A stretch of DNA of 64,000 bases from Proteus vulgaris (GCF_016239305.1 NZ_JAEHOQ010000017.1:1-64000); one strand, 5' to 3'. Shown: positions 1 to 8,174, counted from the first letter of the stretch. Numbers and translations are program-made. Notes: generated from the letters alone by a model not told the origin.

Positions 1-80
1 ACATCTAAAATTGGCTATTAGTTGTTTTTGTTTGTATTTATTGGTATTTAATTCATTTAAAATCAATGAGTTGTAAATTA

Positions 81-127
81 TGTGAGATTGATCTCAGTTG
101 ACAACCAATATTTACCAATCATATACT
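81..127 (+). promoter_or_regulatory. CRP-like site and sigma-70 promoter of the sugar operon
   Basis: TGTGA at 81-85 and TCTCA at 92-96 are separated by six bases, which is a near-consensus CRP (cAMP receptor) site. A perfect TTGACA -35 box lies at 98-103, followed after 18 bases by TATACT at 122-127. Transcription would start near 134, just ahead of the first gene at 159. The position suggests catabolite-activated expression of the PTS operon. The T-rich stretch at 15-50 may hold a further operator, but I see no clear palindrome there. Confidence 0.6.
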
Positions 128-158
128 TGGTATAAATTATTTAACCAGGTTAATTACG

Positions 159-695
159 ATGAAAACTAAAATTGCAATCGCGTGTGATGATGTGGGATTT
201 GAACGTAAGGAGGAGATTAAAAAATATCTTGAGAAAGAGAAGAATGCGGAGGTCATATATGATCCTGTGAAACGAAAAGAAGATGGCTTCAATAACTTTG
301 CTCGTCTTGCGGATGAAATGGCCGAGGTTATTCAACGAGATGAATGCCGCCTTGGCATTTACATTTGTGGTACCGGTATTGGTTTCACTTGCCAGATAAA
401 TAAACACTGGGGAATCCGCGCTGTTGCAGTCACTAATCCTTACTCAGCAAAACGGGCAAGGCTCAGTAATAATGCGCAAATAATTGGACTTGGCTGCAGA
501 ATTAATGATCTGGAATATACAAAAATGATTGTTGATGCATGGTATGACAATGCATTTGACTTTAATACAGCAAGATTAAATTCCAAGAAAAACCTATTGG
601 AAGCTGAACGCAGTGACAATACGTTACTGACGAAACCTGCTCACGTTCGATGGAATATGGGTTTCAAGCCAGATAATGAGAAATCTGAGGACTAA
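159..695 (+). CDS. RpiB/LacA/LacB-family sugar-phosphate isomerase
   Basis: The 178-residue protein fits the RpiB/LacAB family, which interconverts aldose and ketose phosphates in the cytoplasm. The family signature around the active cysteine is present (CGTGIGF, Cys70), and so is the NNAQIIGLGCR stretch at 104-114. The N-terminal motif reads CDDVGF where the family usually has D-H-x-G, so the phosphate-binding histidine is replaced. It is somewhat longer than the usual 140-150 residues because of an extended C-terminus. It is first in an operon with PTS EIIC/B/A and a SIS isomerase. The substrate is therefore probably a pentose or hexose phosphate made by that PTS. The exact sugar cannot be told from the sequence. 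Confidence 0.8.
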   Translation: MKTKIAIACDDVGFERKEEIKKYLEKEKNAEVIYDPVKRKEDGFNNFARLADEMAEVIQRDECRLGIYICGTGIGFTCQINKHWGIRAVAVTNPYSAKRARLSNNAQIIGLGCRINDLEYTKMIVDAWYDNAFDFNTARLNSKKNLLEAERSDNTLLTKPAHVRWNMGFKPDNEKSED

Positions 696-698
696 AAA

Positions 699-2075
699 AT
701 GGAACTGATTACGCAGTTTATCAATGATCTGGGTAACTTTATTTTCATCCCATTAATTTTTCTAATTTTGATGAAGGTCCTCGGGAGACCACTGTCAGAG
801 TGTATTTCATCAGCCATTAAAGTTGGTATCGGTTTTATTGCGTTAACCATGACTATCAAGCTGATGCTTGAAAAAATGCAACCTGCCGTAACCGGACTTG
901 CTGAAGCCACCGGTTCCTCACTGAATGCCATTGACGTTGGCGGCGCAGCGACCGCAGTTATGGGATTTGGCTCAAGCATGGGGGCTATTATTATTCCTCT
1001 ATGTGTGGCCGTTAATATTGCCATGCTATTTGCACGCCTGACTGACTGTGTAAACGTTGACGTTTTTAACCTGCACCAGAATGCTTCAATGGGAGCTATC
1101 GTAGGAGTGTATTCAGATAGCTTCCTCTATGGTGTACTTACGGCAGCTTTATTTCATGTCTGGGCGCTTATTGCAGCTGATTTGGGGGCTAAAAATAACG
1201 AAAAATACTTCAACTTACCTAAAGGTGTTGCCATTTCTCACCCAGTTGCAAACACTTATTTGCTGTTCGCATATCCATTTAACTGGATTTATGATCGTAT
1301 CCCAGGTTTCCGTAACTTAAACGTCACGGCTGAAAGTATTCAGAAGCGCTTTGGTATCCTAGGTGATCCTACAATGGTTGGTTTTATCATTGGTATTCTT
1401 CTTGGTTTCTGTGGCTATGGCTGGAAATCCCCATACCACACCATTATCGCCAGCTTGCAATTAGGCATGTATCTTGCTGCTGTTATGCTTTTGTTACCAC
1501 GTATGACCTCTATCATGATGGAAGGTCTTGTACCACTGTCTAACGTCGCACGTAAGAAACTGGTAAAAAGATTCCCAGATCGCGAGATTACCGTTGGGAT
1601 GGATACTGCTTTAATTGTTGGTCATCCGTCAGTGATTGCTCCAGCCCTACTACTTATCCCTGTAATTGTGATCCTTGCAGTAGTATTGCCAGGCAACCGA
1701 GTGATGCCACTTGGTGACCTGTCGCAGTTTGTATTCTTTATTGCATGCATGGTACCCGTTTTCAATGGCAATATCATTCGTACCTGGGCAACGTCCATCA
1801 TCTTATTTGGCGGTGGTTTATATATCGCATCTTGGATGGCTCCCTCAACTAATGAAGTGTTCCAAAAATTCGGCACTAACCCTGATGCGAGTGTAATGTA
1901 TTCATCACTTAATCCGTCAGCTAACCCGTTCACAGGATTCTTTGCAGGCCTCAGTCATATAGGTCTTGCTGGCTATATTCTCGCCGCTGTTTTGCTGTTA
2001 TCCGTAGGATACTTACTTAAACAGAAATCTCGCCGTCAGTTAAACGTTGAACCTGAATCAGGAAAAACGGTTTAA
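699..2075 (+). CDS. PTS EIIC component, galactitol (GatC/SgcC) type
   Basis: This 458-residue protein has many hydrophobic segments and resembles the GatC family of sugar permeases, which carry a sugar across the inner membrane while it is phosphorylated. Typical features are the early stretch GFIALTMTIKLMLEK, the repeated Gly/Ala/Ser-rich helices, and the loop with NLHQNASMGAIVGVYSD. It starts four bases after the isomerase stop, with a GAGG ribosome-binding site inside the end of that gene. EIIB and EIIA follow directly, so the transporter is complete as separate A, B and C chains. The C-terminus after about residue 440 is charged and cytoplasmic. Confidence 0.88.
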   Translation: MELITQFINDLGNFIFIPLIFLILMKVLGRPLSECISSAIKVGIGFIALTMTIKLMLEKMQPAVTGLAEATGSSLNAIDVGGAATAVMGFGSSMGAIIIPLCVAVNIAMLFARLTDCVNVDVFNLHQNASMGAIVGVYSDSFLYGVLTAALFHVWALIAADLGAKNNEKYFNLPKGVAISHPVANTYLLFAYPFNWIYDRIPGFRNLNVTAESIQKRFGILGDPTMVGFIIGILLGFCGYGWKSPYHTIIASLQLGMYLAAVMLLLPRMTSIMMEGLVPLSNVARKKLVKRFPDREITVGMDTALIVGHPSVIAPALLLIPVIVILAVVLPGNRVMPLGDLSQFVFFIACMVPVFNGNIIRTWATSIILFGGGLYIASWMAPSTNEVFQKFGTNPDASVMYSSLNPSANPFTGFFAGLSHIGLAGYILAAVLLLSVGYLLKQKSRRQLNVEPESGKTV

Positions 2076-2097
2076 ACCATTTAAAAGGTAATTGAAA

Positions 2098-2382
2098 ATG
2101 AAAAAAATTTTAGTTGTATGTGGAAACGGTATTGCATCTTCTTCCATCATGGTTTCTGTTCTACAGGACTATCTGAAAGAACAAAATATAGAAGCTCAAG
2201 TTGATAAATCATCTCTGATGGCTTGCACTACAGACACATTTAACGGATATGACCTGATCGTATCATCCACCAAACTGAACAACCCAGGCATATCCACTCG
2301 AGTGATCGTAGGGGCAGGCTTGTTAACTGGGCTAGGTGAAGATGAAATTTTTGATGCTGTTAAAGAAGAAATACTGAAGTAG
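2098..2382 (+). CDS. PTS EIIB component, galactitol type
   Basis: This 94-residue cytoplasmic protein carries the phosphocysteine loop VVCGNGIASSSIM with the active Cys at residue 8, as in GatB/SgcB and other small EIIB proteins. It takes phosphate from EIIA and hands it to the sugar bound in EIIC. I chose the ATG at 2098 because AAAAGG at 2083-2088 is then nine bases upstream. An in-frame TTG at 2092 would be too close to that site. The gene is tightly packed between the EIIC and EIIA genes. Confidence 0.87.
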   Translation: MKKILVVCGNGIASSSIMVSVLQDYLKEQNIEAQVDKSSLMACTTDTFNGYDLIVSSTKLNNPGISTRVIVGAGLLTGLGEDEIFDAVKEEILK

Positions 2383-2389
2383 GTAAATA

Positions 2390-2848
2390 ATGATATTTAA
2401 GATTCTGGTAAATGACGTTGAAGAAGCTATTGATGACTGGTCTGCGGCCATTCAGTTTGCAGGCCAAAAGCTACTGGAAAAGGACTACATCACACCAGAG
2501 TACATCCAAGCTTGTCTGATACGCGAGAAGTCCTACCCAACTGGCTTATTAATGGTTAACGGACAGGGCATTGCGATCCCACACGCAGATTATTCCTTAG
2601 TTAAAATAAACAGTATAAGTATCGTGCGTTTTGATAAAAACGTGGTTTTTGGGCAGATGGAGGACGCTGACCTGACGGTTGAATGCAGCATCATGTTTAA
2701 TCTTGCATTTGCAACCAGTGATCAGCACATGTCTGTGTTACGCCGCCTCTTTACACTTTTCCAGGATATTTCGTTTATCGAGTCATGTCGTAATCTTAAA
2801 ACGCATGAGGTTGGGAAATACGTTGAAGAGATGCTTTCAGCATCCTAA
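2390..2848 (+). CDS. PTS EIIA component, fructose/galactitol (GatA-like) type
   Basis: The 152-residue protein is an EIIA of the PTS_IIA_2 fold. The phosphorylated histidine is expected at His65 in the motif GIAIPHADYS. It receives phosphate from HPr and passes it to the EIIB encoded seven bases upstream. The length matches stand-alone GatA/SgcA proteins. A hairpin with a T-run follows at once, so this gene may be the last one read at full level, with the downstream SIS gene read at lower level. Confidence 0.87.
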   Translation: MIFKILVNDVEEAIDDWSAAIQFAGQKLLEKDYITPEYIQACLIREKSYPTGLLMVNGQGIAIPHADYSLVKINSISIVRFDKNVVFGQMEDADLTVECSIMFNLAFATSDQHMSVLRRLFTLFQDISFIESCRNLKTHEVGKYVEEMLSAS

Positions 2849-2856
2849 TACACTGA

Positions 2857-2886
2857 GGGCAAATACGCAGGTATCTGCCCTTTTTT
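2857..2886 (+). terminator. Intra-operon terminator or attenuator
   Basis: GGGCAAATAC and GTATCTGCCC form an imperfect stem with one mismatch, followed by TTTTTT at 2881-2886. It sits between the EIIA gene and the SIS-domain gene and would lower expression of the latter. Confidence 0.65.
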
Positions 2887-2904
2887 AATAGAAGAATTGT
2901 AACT

Positions 2905-3426
2905 ATGAAAAATTACGCTCTCGTTTTAAACGAGCTATCATTACTTGTGGATAAAATTAATGAGAAAGAATTTAATTCGCTCATCAAATCCATCACCGCT
3001 GCTGGTCATATTTATCTTGCCGGTGCAGGGCGCTCAGGGCTGATGATAAATGCCTTTGCAAATCGATTGATGCATCTAGGTCTTTCTGTCAGCGTAGTTG
3101 GCGAAATTAGTTCACCTCACTCCCAAAAAAATGATCTCATGATTGTAGGCTCAGCCTCCGGAAAAACATTGCGCCTTATTCATCAGGTAAGAACAGCTAA
3201 GAACAATGGTGTCAAAATTGCACTGATTACCACCACTTTAGAGTCACCTCTAGCAAATCTTGCAGATGATATATTAATCATTCCTGTAGAGCATAGTATC
3301 CAACCCATGGGCACTCTTTTCGAGCAAGCTTCATTACTTACTTACGACGCTATTATCCTGTTGCTAATGGTTAAACTGAACGAAACAGGCAATACAATGA
3401 AAGAGCGCCATGCTGATATTGAATAA
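2905..3426 (+). CDS. SIS-domain sugar-phosphate isomerase, 6-phospho-3-hexuloisomerase (HxlB) like
   Basis: A 173-residue single SIS domain with the sugar-phosphate loop LAGAGRSG near residues 39-45 and a second Ser/Thr-rich loop (VGSASGKT) near 86-93. Length and layout match HxlB/PHI proteins, which convert 3-hexulose-6-phosphate to fructose-6-phosphate; GutQ/KpsF-type isomerases are longer. With the RpiB-like enzyme and the PTS, it would bring an imported, phosphorylated sugar into central metabolism. The expected final Glu/His of PHI enzymes cannot be assigned with certainty. It is the last gene of the operon and is separated from EIIA by a hairpin. Confidence 0.75.
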   Translation: MKNYALVLNELSLLVDKINEKEFNSLIKSITAAGHIYLAGAGRSGLMINAFANRLMHLGLSVSVVGEISSPHSQKNDLMIVGSASGKTLRLIHQVRTAKNNGVKIALITTTLESPLANLADDILIIPVEHSIQPMGTLFEQASLLTYDAIILLLMVKLNETGNTMKERHADIE

Positions 3427-3855
3427 TAAGGGCTTGTTGCAAAAATTGGCTATGTGAGGAACACAAAATTATTCAACTATTCCGTTAGGAAAAAGAATGA
3501 GACCGTATGATTTTAGGGTTCTTCGCTGGAACCCAAAATATTACATCAAAAAATTGAAGATCTTCTAATGGCAAGGAAAAGCTATAGCCAGATAGAAAAT
3601 TTGATAAACTGCCCGAGATATACTATTTCTAAGGTATTAAAATCGATGCAAGCAGCAAAATAACTGGTTTAACTATCAAACTACTACTCTTCTGAAAACC
3701 TTAGTATCACAGGAAGACGCGCAAACTTTGAACTTTTCGATTAAATGAGTGCGAAACTCCAACGTGCCACGGAAGAATTGAATGTGAGTGTCAGAAGCTA
3801 TAAACGTCATTAAAAATCACCAAAGGTCACTAATCTCATTGAGTTAGCGACCTTT
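3427..3855. other. Gene-poor segment with decayed fragments
   Basis: No intact gene is visible. On + strand, 3544-3663 encodes a short piece ending in a stop. It reads IEDLLMARKSYSQIENL and then TISKVLKSMQAAK, and looks like the helix-turn-helix tail of a recombinase or transposase. A second small piece lies at about 3745-3813 (TEELNVSVRSYKRH). An imperfect hairpin (AAAGGTCACTAA at 3822-3833 and TTAGCGACCTTT at 3844-3855) closes the segment. I read it as eroded mobile-element sequence. Confidence 0.45.
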
Positions 3856-3892
3856 GCGTTAAGCGTAAAAATGGAAAGAGAATAAATTCAGT

Positions 3893-4130
3893 CTATTGCA
3901 GGGAAATGAGCTCTTCGCGGCTTAAACCGGTACTTACAATAATGAGTTCAAGGCTCACACCGTTTTTAAGCAAGTTACGCGCCATCATAATTTTAGCATC
4001 ACGTATACCTTCTTCACGACCTTTTTCCCAGCCGATTTTCTCGCCTTTGTCTTGTTGTTCACGATAATATCCTGGTGTTTATCTGCCTATTCACTCAATT
4101 GCTGGACAATATGTTCAGGTGGCCAAATTC
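3893..4130 (-). pseudogene. Rpn/YhgA-family recombination-promoting nuclease, C-terminal remnant
   Basis: The minus strand reads the family's typical C-terminus: PPEHIVQQLSE, then EKIGWEKGREEGIRDAKIM, then LIIVSTGLSREELISLQ and a stop at 3893-3895. It is broken: a TAG stop follows QQLSE, and the two halves are in different frames. The N-terminal PD-(D/E)XK nuclease domain is missing. Rpn proteins promote RecA-independent recombination and are common near mobile elements. This copy cannot be functional. Confidence 0.75.
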
Positions 4131-4153
4131 ATTAAACCATATATGGACGTCCC

Positions 4154-4376
4154 GTGTTGTGCAAGCTCTGAGTTGATACGGTTTGCTGCCATATATTCGG
4201 CGTCGTTAGTGGATCTAATGACCCGCGCCATGATGTCATCCGCACCCTGTTTCCTTATCACTACATCGGTATGTTACTACCATGGCATAGTTCAGGCTAT
4301 TACAGGGTCGGTTTACCGTTTTCTCATCAGTACCTGCAAACTCAGGATAAATTCTCTTCTCTGGATACAACTACGG
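4154..4376 (-). ncRNA. Candidate bridge (seeker) RNA region of the IS1111 element
   Basis: About 220 bases lie between the transposase stop and the inverted repeat. For IS1111-group elements this downstream end is known to encode the guide RNA that pairs with target and donor DNA. Nothing here looks like a full gene. I did not fold it, so the boundaries and strand rest on family knowledge alone. Confidence 0.35.
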
Positions 4377-5411
4377 TCAGTTCATCGCAAAAGCCCTGTC
4401 GATATTAAAACTTGTGGATTCTGTCAGTAACCGCCAGACAATGCGTGTCATCTTATTAGCCAGCGCAACCGTGGCTTTCATTTTTCCTCTTCGTTCAATA
4501 AGCCGTTTCAGCCACATTCCCAGCGCGTCATCGCGTTTATGAGCCCAGTGCATAACAGACCGCGCACCATGAATGATCAATGTCCGGAGATCACGATTGC
4601 CATTTTTGGTCATCGCAGAAAGGCTGCTTTTTCCTCCAGAACTGTGTTGCCTAGGAACCAGACCACACCAGGCTGATAATTGTCGTCCGTTAGTAAATTG
4701 CTCTGCGTTAACTTCACTCAAAAAAGCAGCTGCAATAAGTGGACCGATACCCGGTATTGTCATCAGTACTTTGTATTTGGGTTGTTGCTGACAAAGAGCC
4801 GCAAGGCTGTGCTCTACAGTAAGAATACGTTCATTAAGTGAATGAATATTTTCTAGCAATGAGAACAGCAACTGGCGCAGCACGGGAGAAATTAACTGTT
4901 CTGCATCTTCAATAATATCGGGCAGTCGTTGCTGTAAAATATGAATCCCGACAGGGATCTCAACACCTTGTTCTGCCGCCAGTGACCGGGCCTGATTTGC
5001 CAGTGCAGTGCGTTGTTCAACCATCAACTGGCGGGCAGCTCTGAGGGCTTTAATATCTTGTTGTTCAACAGTTTTTATAGCGACAAAATGAATACCTGGG
5101 CGAAAAGCTGTCTCACAAATAGCGAGAGCATCGTTGGCATCATTTTTCTGGTGATGTGTTAATGCTTTTACGTGTTGCGTGGGTATCAGTCTGACTTGAA
5201 AACCGATTGACTGAAAAGTACGCCCCCAGTAGTGGGAAGTAGCACAAGCCTCCATTGCAATCATCGACCCAGGAGGGAATTGACGAATAGTATCCAGCAA
5301 TTTAGCCCGAGAAACCTTGCGGTTAGATGCAATATTCCCATCACTCATCCAGACGCAAACCTGAAAGACAGATTTTGCCAGATCGATACCGATAACTTTA
5401 ATCTCGTTCAT
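4377..5411 (-). CDS. IS110-family (IS1111 group) transposase
   Basis: The 344-residue protein has the RuvC-like DEDD N-terminal domain (Asp10 in IGIDLAK, Glu54 in MIAMEAC, Asp91 and Asp94 in QKNDANDA). It also has the C-terminal Tnp domain with the helix-hairpin-helix MTIPGIGPLIAA near 217-229 and the serine nucleophile in QHSSGGKSSL (Ser257/258). All catalytic residues are present, so it may be active. I start at the ATG at 5411, which has GAGG about ten bases upstream. Reading further upstream would run through the inverted repeat. It moves the element with the help of its guide RNA. Confidence 0.9.
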   Translation of the reverse strand: MNEIKVIGIDLAKSVFQVCVWMSDGNIASNRKVSRAKLLDTIRQFPPGSMIAMEACATSHYWGRTFQSIGFQVRLIPTQHVKALTHHQKNDANDALAICETAFRPGIHFVAIKTVEQQDIKALRAARQLMVEQRTALANQARSLAAEQGVEIPVGIHILQQRLPDIIEDAEQLISPVLRQLLFSLLENIHSLNERILTVEHSLAALCQQQPKYKVLMTIPGIGPLIAAAFLSEVNAEQFTNGRQLSAWCGLVPRQHSSGGKSSLSAMTKNGNRDLRTLIIHGARSVMHWAHKRDDALGMWLKRLIERRGKMKATVALANKMTRIVWRLLTESTSFNIDRAFAMN

Positions 5412-5519
5412 GATGTAGTACCTCTGTGAATAAAATCGCTCAACATAAGTATGGCAAAACTTACATAGAGGGACGTCCATCACATCACTACAGAATAAGA
5501 TGCTAATAACAGTATAGGA

Positions 5520-5645
5520 TTAGCTAACGTTTCTCACCACTCAAATCGTGGTTGATAATACAATAACCGGCTTATTGGCAATGTCTGGGCGAAAAATCCG
5601 CTTACAACTGGCGTAGAAACTGTTTACATCAACTAAGGCAAACAT
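5520..5645 (-). pseudogene. umuC: umuC 5' remnant (DNA polymerase V subunit)
   Basis: The minus strand starts with MFALVDVNSFYASCKRIF and continues to DIANKPVIVLSTT, the unmistakable N-terminus of UmuC/DinB-family polymerases, including the metal-binding Asp in ALVDVN. It then hits a stop and degenerates before the IS element. Its ATG overlaps the umuD stop (TAATG), the normal umuDC junction. The rest of umuC is absent, so no polymerase is made. Confidence 0.85.
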
Positions 5646-6062
5646 TATCTTGCCTTGTGAATTATGTAGGTAACAGTACCGAATATACTCAATTCTTCAT
5701 TTTCTCCAATGTAGATAGGTGAGTAATTGTTGTTCATAGGGATCAGAGCAGTAACAGGGCGAGTTTGTAACCGTTTTATCGTGAACTCTCCATCCAGTGA
5801 GGCAATGACTATATCTCCGTGTTTTGCATCAATCGAACTATCTATGATGACTAATATCACCATCAAGAATTTGTGCGTCCATCATAGAAATACCAGACAC
5901 ACGTAAAAAGTATGTAGCTGAAGGATGCTTGATCAGCAAAGAGTTTAAATCAATACGGTCCTCTAACTAGTCACTCGCAGGGGAAGGAAATCCGGCAGGG
6001 ACCCGTTCTGCAAACAAAGGTAATGGAAGTGATTTATTAACGTTGCATAAGGTTAATTTCAT
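5645..6062 (-). pseudogene. umuD: umuD, broken SOS mutagenesis protein
   Basis: From the ATG at 6062 the frame reads MKLTLCNVNKSLPLPLFAER and then VPAGFPSPASD, followed by an in-frame TAG where the family continues [21 protein letters not shown] frameshift follows at DGDI, after which the reading resumes as [20 protein letters not shown] to the end. The serine of the peptidase active site (SGIS) and the lysine region (EFTIKRL) can still be seen. With one stop and one frameshift it is dead. An intact LexA box remains upstream. Confidence 0.85.
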
Positions 6063-6075
6063 ACTCGCCTCAACG

Positions 6076-6091
6076 CTGTACAAATAGACAG
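6076..6091 (-). promoter_or_regulatory. LexA (SOS) box of the dead umuDC operon
   Basis: CTGTACAAATAGACAG matches CTGT-N8-ACAG exactly and lies 14 bases before the umuD start, the usual place for the SOS operator of umuDC. Confidence 0.8.
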
Positions 6092-6370
6092 TAGTACTGT
6101 AGGCATCCGAGTTAGAAAATTGCAAGTTAAGTTCAGGTATATTACATCAGAAATATTGAGTGATTATTGTACTATGCAGTTATCGGTGGCTAAAGCTCAG
6201 TAGAACGAAAACTCATGCTTAGCACTTAAATTAATGACATGGGCAGGTAATTCCTATAGATAGAATACAAAGATGTTGTTTAGAGTGCTTGATTTATCGG
6301 AAAAAAGAGGCATAACGTAATAAACCATTCCGTTGATCGTCAAACCCCTAATAGGATGAATCCATAGAAA
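6092..6370. other. Non-coding gap
   Basis: AT-rich sequence between the umuD remnant and the 350-residue gene. I see no gene, strong hairpin or repeat here. Confidence 0.5.
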
Positions 6371-7423
6371 TTATGGTATTACTCGATATAAACAATATGA
6401 GTTTACTAATGCCAGAAAATTTGGTTTAAAAGACTTCTTATTCATTTCTGGGTCCGGAAGGTTATACAAGGTGAATGCAGGATCATAGGTGTATTTTACA
6501 TGCTGGCTCAGTAATTCAATTATATATCCGCTTGGTTGATCCCAATTATATTTAATTAAATCAATGATATATTCATGCCCCTTATCCTCTTTACTCAGAT
6601 GTTTAGTTTGTCCATTGAAAAATAGTTCCATATTATTAATAGCTTTAAAGTAATCTTTAGCAAACGGTGAAAAATTTGAGTAGTTCAATATTAGTCTGTT
6701 ATTTTCATCACTAAACAATACTATACTGTTACTCAGTTGGTGTTTATGTCCGTCAATTTTTAAGCTCTTTTTTGGTGAAATGCCCATTGCAAAAGTTGCA
6801 TAATCACCTTTACCAGCTCCCCAATATCCCTTTCTAAATAATTGTTGTCCATTGTTTCCTTCTATTTCACCTAAAAAACCATAGGTATGTTTTTTTCCAT
6901 CAGAAACAATAAGTAACAAGTCTGAATATGGAAAATTATTAAAAGCTGTATGAATAGGATATGTGAATGCTTGATATTTATTTTTTGAACTACCTAGAAA
7001 TTTTGGATTTATAGGTGTTATGACCTTCACATCAAATGAATTATCTAATTGTAACTTATGGTGAATACTGTCCTTACCCATTTTGTATAAATTCAGATAC
7101 TTGTATTCAAAATCTGTTATACCGTACTGAAATAAAAGGTTATTAACTAAAATGTCTCTTGTAGTAGAACCATATTCTGAGCACAACAAATCTATCATTA
7201 AATATTCAAAAGCATGATTTTGTAGATTACTACTAATTCTTGCTAAATAGTTTGAAGGCGTAGAGAGATCCCCTCTGTGTGATTTAGGTGATTGTTCTCC
7301 AAGTGGGTGCAACATGTTGGTTTGATAAGATAGAGCTTTAAAAATAGCTGCATAAAACATAGCCCAATAGGAGGTAGTATTATTGATGAATTTTGGCTCT
7401 ATAAACACTACTGGTATAGTCAC
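6371..7423 (-). CDS. Unknown protein, 350 residues
   Basis: I do not recognise this protein. It has no signal peptide or membrane segment and is rich in Asn, Lys, Tyr and Phe. A conserved-looking core spans about residues 165-225, with YPIHTAFNNFPYSDLLLIVS followed by GFLGEIEGNNGQQLFRKGYW. The D-x(n)-E-x-E spacing could suit a nuclease or DNA-modifying fold, but that is speculation. The start is a GTG at 7423 with AAGAG upstream; the next ATG is 21 residues in. It is the last gene of a four-gene run that begins with the Tus-like gene, 32 bases after the 141-residue gene. Codon use matches the AT-rich plasmid. Confidence 0.65.
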   Translation of the reverse strand: MTIPVVFIEPKFINNTTSYWAMFYAAIFKALSYQTNMLHPLGEQSPKSHRGDLSTPSNYLARISSNLQNHAFEYLMIDLLCSEYGSTTRDILVNNLLFQYGITDFEYKYLNLYKMGKDSIHHKLQLDNSFDVKVITPINPKFLGSSKNKYQAFTYPIHTAFNNFPYSDLLLIVSDGKKHTYGFLGEIEGNNGQQLFRKGYWGAGKGDYATFAMGISPKKSLKIDGHKHQLSNSIVLFSDENNRLILNYSNFSPFAKDYFKAINNMELFFNGQTKHLSKEDKGHEYIIDLIKYNWDQPSGYIIELLSQHVKYTYDPAFTLYNLPDPEMNKKSFKPNFLALVNSYCLYRVIP

Positions 7424-7455
7424 GTAACACTCTTATATATTTGGTTATTTTTAAA

Positions 7456-7878
7456 TTAGTAGTAAGCTTTTGTTACTTCATGTTTGCCGTTTAAGTCAAT
7501 CATACTGACGAATAATGGCATATAATTTTCACTCTTGAGGAATAATTTTCCTTTTAGAGCATGATAATATGTATCTATTCCACTCGCCAAAATTATTATT
7601 ATATTTCCTACTTCATAACCAACTCCATACCCATAGGTTTTACTATTGGGTCGCAGGTCCTCACTGTGGCTATGAATTACGGAATGAGGTTCACCAGTCA
7701 AAATATTGATGATAATAGGCAGAGGGTTTTCGAGCAGTTCAAGCAGACCTGATGGTGACAGTTCGTTAATGAACGCCTCATAACCAGAATGAATTTTTTC
7801 TAATGCCAGTGTCGCTGTAACTCCAGAATGGGTTATAAATTCTGAGCCTATGTGTTGTAACAGCGCTATGTTATTCAT
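7456..7878 (-). CDS. Unknown small protein
   Basis: A 140-residue protein I cannot place in a family. It is mostly polar, with a Gly/Tyr-rich centre (KTYGYGVGYEVGNIIIIL) that could be a strand pair or a short membrane-touching helix. Its ATG shares one base with the stop of the lipoprotein gene (TGATG), so the two are translationally coupled. That makes a GTG one codon earlier less likely. It may work together with the 350-residue protein that follows. Confidence 0.65.
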   Translation of the reverse strand: MNNIALLQHIGSEFITHSGVTATLALEKIHSGYEAFINELSPSGLLELLENPLPIIINILTGEPHSVIHSHSEDLRPNSKTYGYGVGYEVGNIIIILASGIDTYYHALKGKLFLKSENYMPLFVSMIDLNGKHEVTKAYY

Positions 7879-8174
7879 CACTTTTTATAGGTCCTCCCAT
7901 ATTGTTTGAAATATTTGTTGAGCTCTTTGTCACGCTGGTAAGTAGCCGTATCTGCCGCTTGTTTGGCTTCATCAACCTGCTTTCTTTGCAGTTCTTCAGC
8001 CAGCTTCAAATAAGATTGAATGTTTTCCTGATTAGGTTCCCGTGTTACCAGCTCAAAAGCAGCTCTTTCACGTTGCTCCAATGAGGCGCAACCAATCAAA
8101 GATAACACGGCAACTGAAGCACAAAAGTAAAAACGAACGATTGAAAATCCCTGTTGTGTATTTTTCTTCATCAT
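7878..8174 (-). CDS. Small lipoprotein
   Basis: 98 residues with a signal peptide and a lipobox (LIGC, cleavage before Cys29), followed by a charged, Gln/Lys-rich helix-forming tail. It is probably anchored in the outer membrane. The start overlaps the stop of the Tus-like gene (ATGATGA), so it belongs to the same transcript. The function is unknown. Small lipoproteins of this kind often act in entry exclusion or in peptidoglycan contact, but nothing here decides that. Confidence 0.7.
   Translation of the reverse strand: MMKKNTQQGFSIVRFYFCASVAVLSLIGCASLEQRERAAFELVTREPNQENIQSYLKLAEELQRKQVDEAKQAADTATYQRDKELNKYFKQYGRTYKK

Larger units (their letters stand above)
4143..5480 (-). mobile_element. 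IS110-family element, IS1111 group
   Basis: The transposase gene at 4377-5411 is flanked by ATGGACGTCCC at 4143-4153 and GGGACGTCCAT near 5469-5479, an 11-bp inverted pair as expected for the subterminal repeats of the IS1111 group. Exact ends lie a few bases outside them, and IS110 elements usually make no target duplication, so they cannot be fixed here. The element is about 1.34 kb. It lies next to the umuC remnant on one side and the Rpn remnant on the other. The longer non-coding end is downstream of the transposase, as in IS1111 elements. Confidence 0.65.

Noticed and set aside
3430-3450. GGCTTGTTGCAAAAATTGGC as an IS6/IS26-type terminal repeat
   Set aside because: It only partly resembles the IS26 end, and no matching inverted end or IS6 transposase was found nearby.
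4119-4430. Open frame of 103 codons on + across the IS end
   Set aside because: It runs antisense through the transposase 3' end and the inverted repeat, has no family features and no ribosome-binding site.
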